From positions 112,120,578 through 112,184,577 of the forward strand of contig CM041777.1 in assembly GCA_023374045.1 (NCBI GenBank): a stretch of 64,000 nt of DNA, read 5' to 3'. The translations under genes and the position numbers were made by a program. The notes below the pieces were generated by a model. The model was not told where the DNA came from. It made no database searches and saw only the letters and a program-made list of their open reading frames with translations. Positions 58,304 through 64,000 of the stretch are shown in pieces (position 1 is the first letter of the stretch; every line of letters starts with the position of its first letter). The DNA comes from Limonium bicolor. Taxonomy: Eukaryota; Streptophyta; Magnoliopsida; Caryophyllales; Plumbaginaceae.

Positions 58304-59325
58304 CTTTCTGTAACACCCCCGAATAACAACCAAAAATTAAACACCGAGCCTAACGGTGATATGAGATGTCTACGCAGCGGTTCCTACTCTATTCGGGTGC
58401 TACAGACGCCAACCACCCACGTGGTTGACAGTCCACAATACTAACTCCAAGTTACGGTCTGAATGACTGGAAGTCCAACTTAACGAAATCCAAATACAAT
58501 ATAAAGTACAACTCAAGTACCGAGCATCTACAGTTTGGTTAACAACTTAAACAACATAACTCATACATAAGAAGGCATACTGCTTAAAGTCTTGCCATAG
58601 TGGACTACCCCCATGATAGTCCTTCACCTACACTCCGTCATGATCCAGATGATTACCTGTAAAAAATAAAGGACTCAGCAAAACTATGCCGAGTATGAAC
58701 GTGTGAAGCCCGCATGTTACCGGGCCACACGACTACTTGGTCGAATATTATTAAGTCAATTTACATGCTATAATAAAGCAGTAAAGCACACATCAGCACA
58801 TCATGATACCATACACACTCATCGGTAGCATGGCAATATCAAAGGCAACCAAGCATAACTTGCAAGTAGCATAGCAATGTCAACACGCAAACCAGCACAA
58901 TAAGCTGCTAATGTAGCAACAACAATCAAGTACATAATACAACGTGTGCATAGGTATATTATACTGTCGATCCTCACTATGGGATCATCCAAGAGATTAC
59001 GTACCGTTTTCTTGTTCTCATTACACATGTTTTCCTTTCTTTTCTTGCACCGAGTCAGGGAATATAGGTTAGATCCCGAGACTTTGTTATGTAGGTGCTA
59101 TTCATTCCTTATTTCTTAAAGGTTCACATTTGTGACTTTCTCTTGTTTGCTTGGTCTCATTACACAAGTTTTTTTTCTTAATTCTCTGGCACCGAGTCAG
59201 GGATATAGATTAGATCCCGAGACTTCATTATGTAGGTGCTAATCGTTCCTTGTTTCTTTAAGGATTATTTGTGAATTCTTTTATCACCGCACGTTGGAGG
59301 ACGTCTCCTCCATAGCTAGTCCCCC

Positions 59326-59625
59326 ATTCCCGACACCCAGGGTCGAGAAAGCGGTAGTCACCTCTAGACTCCAGGATAAGCTTCACCAATTTGTCACACC
59401 CCCATTCCCGACACCCAGGGTCAAGGAAGCGGAAGTCACCTCTGGACTCCGGGATGTGCTTCACCAACTTGTCACTCCCCCATTCCCGACACCCAGGGTC
59501 AAGGAAGCGGAAGTCACCTCTGGACTCCGGGATGTGCTTCACCAACTTGTCACTCCCCCATTCCCGACACCCAGGGTCAAGGAAGCGGAAGTCACCTCTG
59601 GACTCCGGGATGTGCTTTACCAAAA
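59326..59625. repeat. Four-copy 78-bp tandem repeat (second LTR copy)
   Basis: Units start at 59326, 59404, 59482 and 59560, an exact 78-bp period. The sequence is the same as at 49711-50010. Long proline- and arginine-rich open frames on both strands reflect the period being divisible by three. Confidence 0.9.
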
Positions 59626-61886
59626 TATATTCCATCATAGACGGTCGAAGGATCTGATGCAGATACCAACTCCCGATCATCCATACCGCGCGGCCCGAGC
59701 TGTTGTCTTCCCGGGTTATTCTCATGTTTCACAGTTGATACTTTTCGTTTCATTATCATTATAATCTCGACACCATAGTGGTGTCATTAGTGGTCCTCTA
59801 AAGTTTAGAGAGGAGTTGTCTCTTCGTATAGTTCTTTTGTTTGTTTACGTGTTCGTCATGTCTCACCAAAGGAGACTTGCTCTTCATTATCATAATGAAT
59901 AGACACCATAGTGGGTTATGGTAGTCCTCAATGGTTTAGAGAGGAGTTCCCCTTATAAGGTTTCTTGTTTTCATAATTCGTAGTAGTTCTCGTATAGTTT
60001 TTCCCTTTTGTAGTTCTTTGTTTACATAGTTCGTTGAGTCTCATCTCAAGTTCCCTACGCGAAAGGGACTAAACTACTGTGTGCGCGCAATGATATATTC
60101 AACAAGATATAGAAATCATACAACATGATAAACAAGCAATCCAATTTCATGCTTTGATCTTATGTCATTTTCACACAAAGCACACAGCCCACAGCACACA
60201 AAGCACAAGCCGTGTAACACGGCAACATACTAAACCACACATTCCATACCTTATTCGAAGCACGAGTCGTCTTAACCTCGAAAGTCCCGGTCGGATTCGC
60301 TACGGCCCTAGCGTTAATTAAAACAATGGGTCAGTTTATTATTTTATGTACGACCACTATATCGCATGTTTTTCCCTGGTATGTTGTCACATGCTTAGTT
60401 TAGATTGACTCTTAGAATTTCACATGCACTTCTCAGGCTTAACTTACTCCTAGGATATTTCATATCTTTATTTACACTAACTAAGCCCTTTTTCCTTAGG
60501 TGACGTTTTAGGGCGTTTTTAAGAGTATTATGTAACAAGTTTGTTTAACATAGGGATGACTTATCTAATGGGTATTCGTTCCTTAGATAAATAGGTGAGT
60601 ATATTTTAAACCCTTGTCTAATGGTAATATAGATCATAGAATACCCTTAAACCCACTTATACAGAAGTCCCAAGTTCATGAAATCACATAGATTGGTTTT
60701 GAATCACACTTTTTAATGTATCTATTGCTTTTTAATTCCTCCCAAATTGTTTACCCTCTTAGGTAAATATATTAGTAGATTATGAGTAAATTTCCAGACC
60801 ATACAACCCTCTCATATCAACTGTACCTAGTTAGACAGAGATAACAGATTCTGGAAGCGAAACCGAAACTGTACATCACCTTTTTCCTCTCGTTTTTAGT
60901 TCATTAACCAGCTTTCAAATCTTCCCAAATATTACCCAACTATAGTTTTATTAGGAAGGTTTTGAACTCCAAACCAACTCAAAGCAACACTTTTAACCCA
61001 TTCGAAAGTTCATTTACAGAACCTAATTTGTAGAGAAAACTGAAAATGAAAATGATATGGTTTCTTCTATCCTCTTTTCTTTGTTCATAATCTGATTTCA
61101 AGTGTTGTTCCCAAATTATTTACCAAGTTTGTTATGTATTATTGTAGTCTCAAACTAAAGCCCAAGCCAAAACAACCCGTGTACTTCTGAAAATCCATTA
61201 TACTGAAGCAACCAAGTGAAGAAATCTGAAAAATCAGGATCTGTGAACTTCCTCATCTGCCTTTGATTTAGTTGTCCACACCGTTTTCAAATTCCCCTCA
61301 AGGTTTTATAACTTCCCTAAGTGTTGTAGGTGTATTTAGGTTCTTAAATCACTCAACAATCCATTATAACCCTCGTAGCAAGGTTAGACAGAGAGCACAT
61401 TTCAGGGAAAACTGAAAACTAAGAATGAAATCTGCTATTCTTTTTCCTCCATCTCTCTTCTTTATTTATGAATCCGACTTTCATTTTTCTTCCTTCAGCC
61501 CTCTTCTCCAATTAGTAGGTGTTGGATATAATATATCCTAAAGCAATGTTGTTATAACTACTGGAGCAGGTTCATACTGAAACAAGAACTCCGCAGAATC
61601 TGAAGCCAATACATGATCTCAATTGTTGTTTCCTTTCTGTTCCTAAATGGGTTTATATTCTCCCAGAACCTATTCACACGTAGGTTTGTATGTTAGCAAT
61701 GTCTTAGCCTCATTTCCCCAGCCTACACTACCCTTATAGTGCCCCCTGAAAAATCTTTTCACAGCACTGCACAAACTGCCAAGGACTGAAACTAGCTGGT
61801 TTAACCTTCCTAACTCTTTCTGTTTTTCTTTTATCTGTTCACAATCTTGAATTACAGTATTTTTTCCCCAAAATGCTTGCTCACTT

Positions 61887-64000
61887 TGTAACACCCCTAC
61901 AACGCACCTACCAACTACCGAAATTCGCAGCGGAATTAAACATCTAAAAACATTAAACACTATGGTGCTACAACGCCGTTAACCACCCACGTGGTTAACT
62001 AGGCAGAATAAATACAAGTACCGGTCTGATGATCAGACTCCCGAGCATAGGTCCTAACATCCATACATAAACATAACCAAACCATACCGAGTATTTATTT
62101 TACATACCAACTGTAACCTTAAACACCTGTCACTGTAAACAACAGTACCAACATAAACAACACTACGGGAGCACAGGCGCATCCCGGGTTTATCTTACAA
62201 GATCCAAAAGTATTCCAACAGCCTAGGATCTAGAGCCACTCCGCTTCTTCGATCCTCATCCTGTAAATAAAAATATGGAGCCCCCAAGGGGGTCAGCAAC
62301 CTTTTGCTGGTATGGTTAACGCGCAGCCCATCGGCTACCGGGATACGCGCAACCAATTGTCATGATAACATGGCATTCATTTTAAACATCCAACATAATA
62401 TAACATAGCTTAGCAAGGGAAATTGCGTAGCACAACAATAATACATAACACCATAAATCGGTTCACACAAGGAACCTTCCACCATAATTAGTATACATAG
62501 TGAGCCTAGAGATTATGCCAATCTCATGCTAAGCTCGTTACCAACCTCGTTACCGTCCAGTTATATCGAACGGTTAACTTAAACCCAAGGCGTGTCGGAT
62601 ATAGTAATCCCAAGCACACCGAAAACAACATTCGTATGCCCCTGTGGCCCGACGTGAGTCAGTAAACTAGCTTTGGATAAGCTAAGGGAAAGTTGAAACC
62701 AAATTGGAATACAACCTATACATACACCAAGAGAGTCGAACCGGATAGACATCGACTCCCATCCATCACACGCGTGGCCGGAACATGACCGGACTCCTCA
62801 ATTCCCCGGTTAGCACTTGTTAGTGATCACACAAATAAACTTGTTAAGTCACACACGAACAAGTGTTTAGGTCTGGTTAGACACACCAAGGAAAGGAGTC
62901 ACAACAATACAACATCATAATATAACAACTGTAAACTCTTTTCATGTCTTAGTCTTATAAGGTCGTAACACACAGAAAAGCAAACAACACCAAGCCGGTG
63001 TAAACCGGTAGGCAACAGACTGCAAGAAAACCATACCTTGGTCCTTGCTTCAACTCGTTCCACCTTGAGAGAATCCTAAACACATTTAGTAACGTCGGTC
63101 AATTAACGTACTAGTTCACCGTTAACATTAACTACTACATTTCTAGTTATTTCTTTTCCACATTTTGTTTTAACTTTCATCCTTTAAAATGTCATTATAA
63201 CTCTCCTAACATGTCTTAACAACCTTATAATATCATTACTAACTTATCCCATCTTAGACATCGTTTATCAACCTAGAACCAAGTTTTATAGTGGTCCGGG
63301 ACTTGCTCCCTAACTTAGGTCCCGGACCTATACTTAGCAAACCTCTCGGTCTCTTTTATGGGGTGGTCCGGGACTTCACCCAGGTCCTAAGTCCCGGACC
63401 ATTCTATGCAATTCTCTCGGACAGTTTTAAGGGATTGGTCCGGGTCCTTGGACAAGAACCAAGTCCCGGACCTACGACCACGTACAATTCTCGACTATTT
63501 TGATATATGGTCCGGGACCTCATCCAGACCCTAAGTCCCGGACCGAAACTACTGAAATCGACGTACTGCATTTTTCATGTCCTGCTGCGTAAGTTTTTAC
63601 ACCCATCAATGTATAACTTCCCAGTACACTCTTATACTCAAAACTTCACCAAATATACACCACATAACAATAGTGCACAATTTAAATTATAAATCTTAAA
63701 CACTGAATTTCCACAATATATTTGCCTTTCACCTGCAAATACAAACAGCAGTACGTATGTTTTTACTAGTCTCTTTGAGAACATTTTCTAAGTCATTTAC
63801 CTTTGGCTCTTTAGGTAGTTTCAACAGACAACGTAAGTTTATTTTCCAAGGAATTTTAAGCTACCTTTGGTTAACATAAAACATGAGGAAACACCATTTT
63901 TCTTTGAGTTTCCATACCTTGAAGCAAAGGAGAAGAATAATACGTAAGAAGATGAACTCAAGCTCCTTCCCATGGAGATTCCTCTTGGCACCAAAGTGGA
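61887..64000 (-). mobile_element. Second copy of the nested solo LTR (truncated by the window)
   Basis: It starts TGTAACACCCCTAC after CACTT (61882-61886), the same insertion point as at 52325 in the other LARD LTR. Four GGTCCGGGAC hairpins occur at 63293, 63365, 63437 and 63509. Confidence 0.85.
63293..63544. repeat. Array of four GGTCCGGGAC hairpins (second copy)
   Basis: Same order and arms as 53746-54001. Spacing is 72 bp here because of single-base deletions in the spacers; the arms are unchanged. Confidence 0.88.

Larger units (their letters stand above)
57579..58308 (-). mobile_element. Short internal region (730 bp) of the LARD-like element
   Basis: It is bounded by a polypurine tract at the 3' LTR (minus strand CTTAAGGGGGGTAAG, 57579-57595) and a Met-tRNA primer site at the 5' LTR (58292-58303). 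A second tract, TTTTAAGGGGGGTAAG on the minus strand near 58003-58018, is flanked by GGGTACGGGGGCGTACCCC. This matches the arrangement after the chromodomain in the AlkB chromovirus (35320-35350). No gag or pol is left, so the element depended on proteins from a relative. Confidence 0.7.
58309..64000 (-). mobile_element. 5' LTR of the LARD-like element (runs off the window)
   Basis: It repeats 48709 onward in the same order, including the stem-loop (58410-58427), the 78-bp tandem repeat (59326-59625), the degenerate repeat and the nested solo LTR from 61887. Compared by eye, differences from the other LTR are mostly one- to five-base deletions with few substitutions. Confidence 0.8.

Noticed and set aside
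59294..59764. Proline-rich open frames of up to 156 codons on both strands
   Set aside because: They come from a 78-bp tandem repeat. The period is divisible by three, so any frame without a stop in one unit stays open.

Overview
The window is plant nuclear DNA, probably from a eudicot with a large, repeat-rich genome. It is almost entirely nested transposable elements: Ty3/gypsy LTR retrotransposons of the Tat/Ogre and chromovirus (Tekay-like) lineages, a CACTA DNA transposon, solo LTRs, a TRIM-like repeat, a hAT-like MITE and tRNA-like SINE modules. I found no intact cellular gene. The only host-gene remnant is a plus-strand kinesin-12 (KIN-12) pseudogene near 9.7-13.5 kb, with decayed exons still in order and a broken P-loop. 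No species can be named from the sequence.

Layout: 1-8172, leader and about 6.5 kb LTR of a minus-strand Tat/Ogre element, with a tRNA-Arg-type primer site and two tRNA-like modules. 8173-9700, AT-rich DNA with a degenerate repeat. 9705-13540, kinesin-12 pseudogene interrupted by a TRIM-like repeat. 13540-15613, a decayed minus-strand gypsy pol with an AlkB relic, cut by a CACTA element (15614 to about 22420) whose TNP2 transposase gene carries a solo LTR. 22420-25630 and 39672-44832, LTR and hypervariable tandem-repeat 3' region of another Tat-like element on the minus strand. Nested in it, at 25631-39666, is a complete chromovirus with a 5-bp target-site duplication. 44833-64000, three related minus-strand LTR families, including a LARD-like element with giant LTRs (48709-57578 and 58309 to beyond the window) and only about 730 bp of internal DNA. 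Each of its LTRs carries the same nested solo LTR.

The main discovery is in the 25631-39666 chromovirus. Between gag and protease it has an AlkB-type Fe(II)/2-oxoglutarate dioxygenase, with the HxD, distal His and RxxxxxR residues still visible. A second, older element (13540-15613, minus strand) has the same order, AlkB then protease, RT, RNase H and integrase. The dioxygenase is therefore probably a standing component of this retrotransposon lineage and not a chance capture. AlkB enzymes remove methyl groups from nucleic acids, and RNA-virus versions are thought to protect viral RNA, so a role in demethylating the element's RNA or cDNA is a reasonable inference. Both copies here are broken by stops and frameshifts.

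A second structural signal is an array of four GC-rich hairpins at 73-74 bp spacing in two related LTR families. Arm sequences differ, but copy number, spacing and distance from the LTR end are nearly the same.
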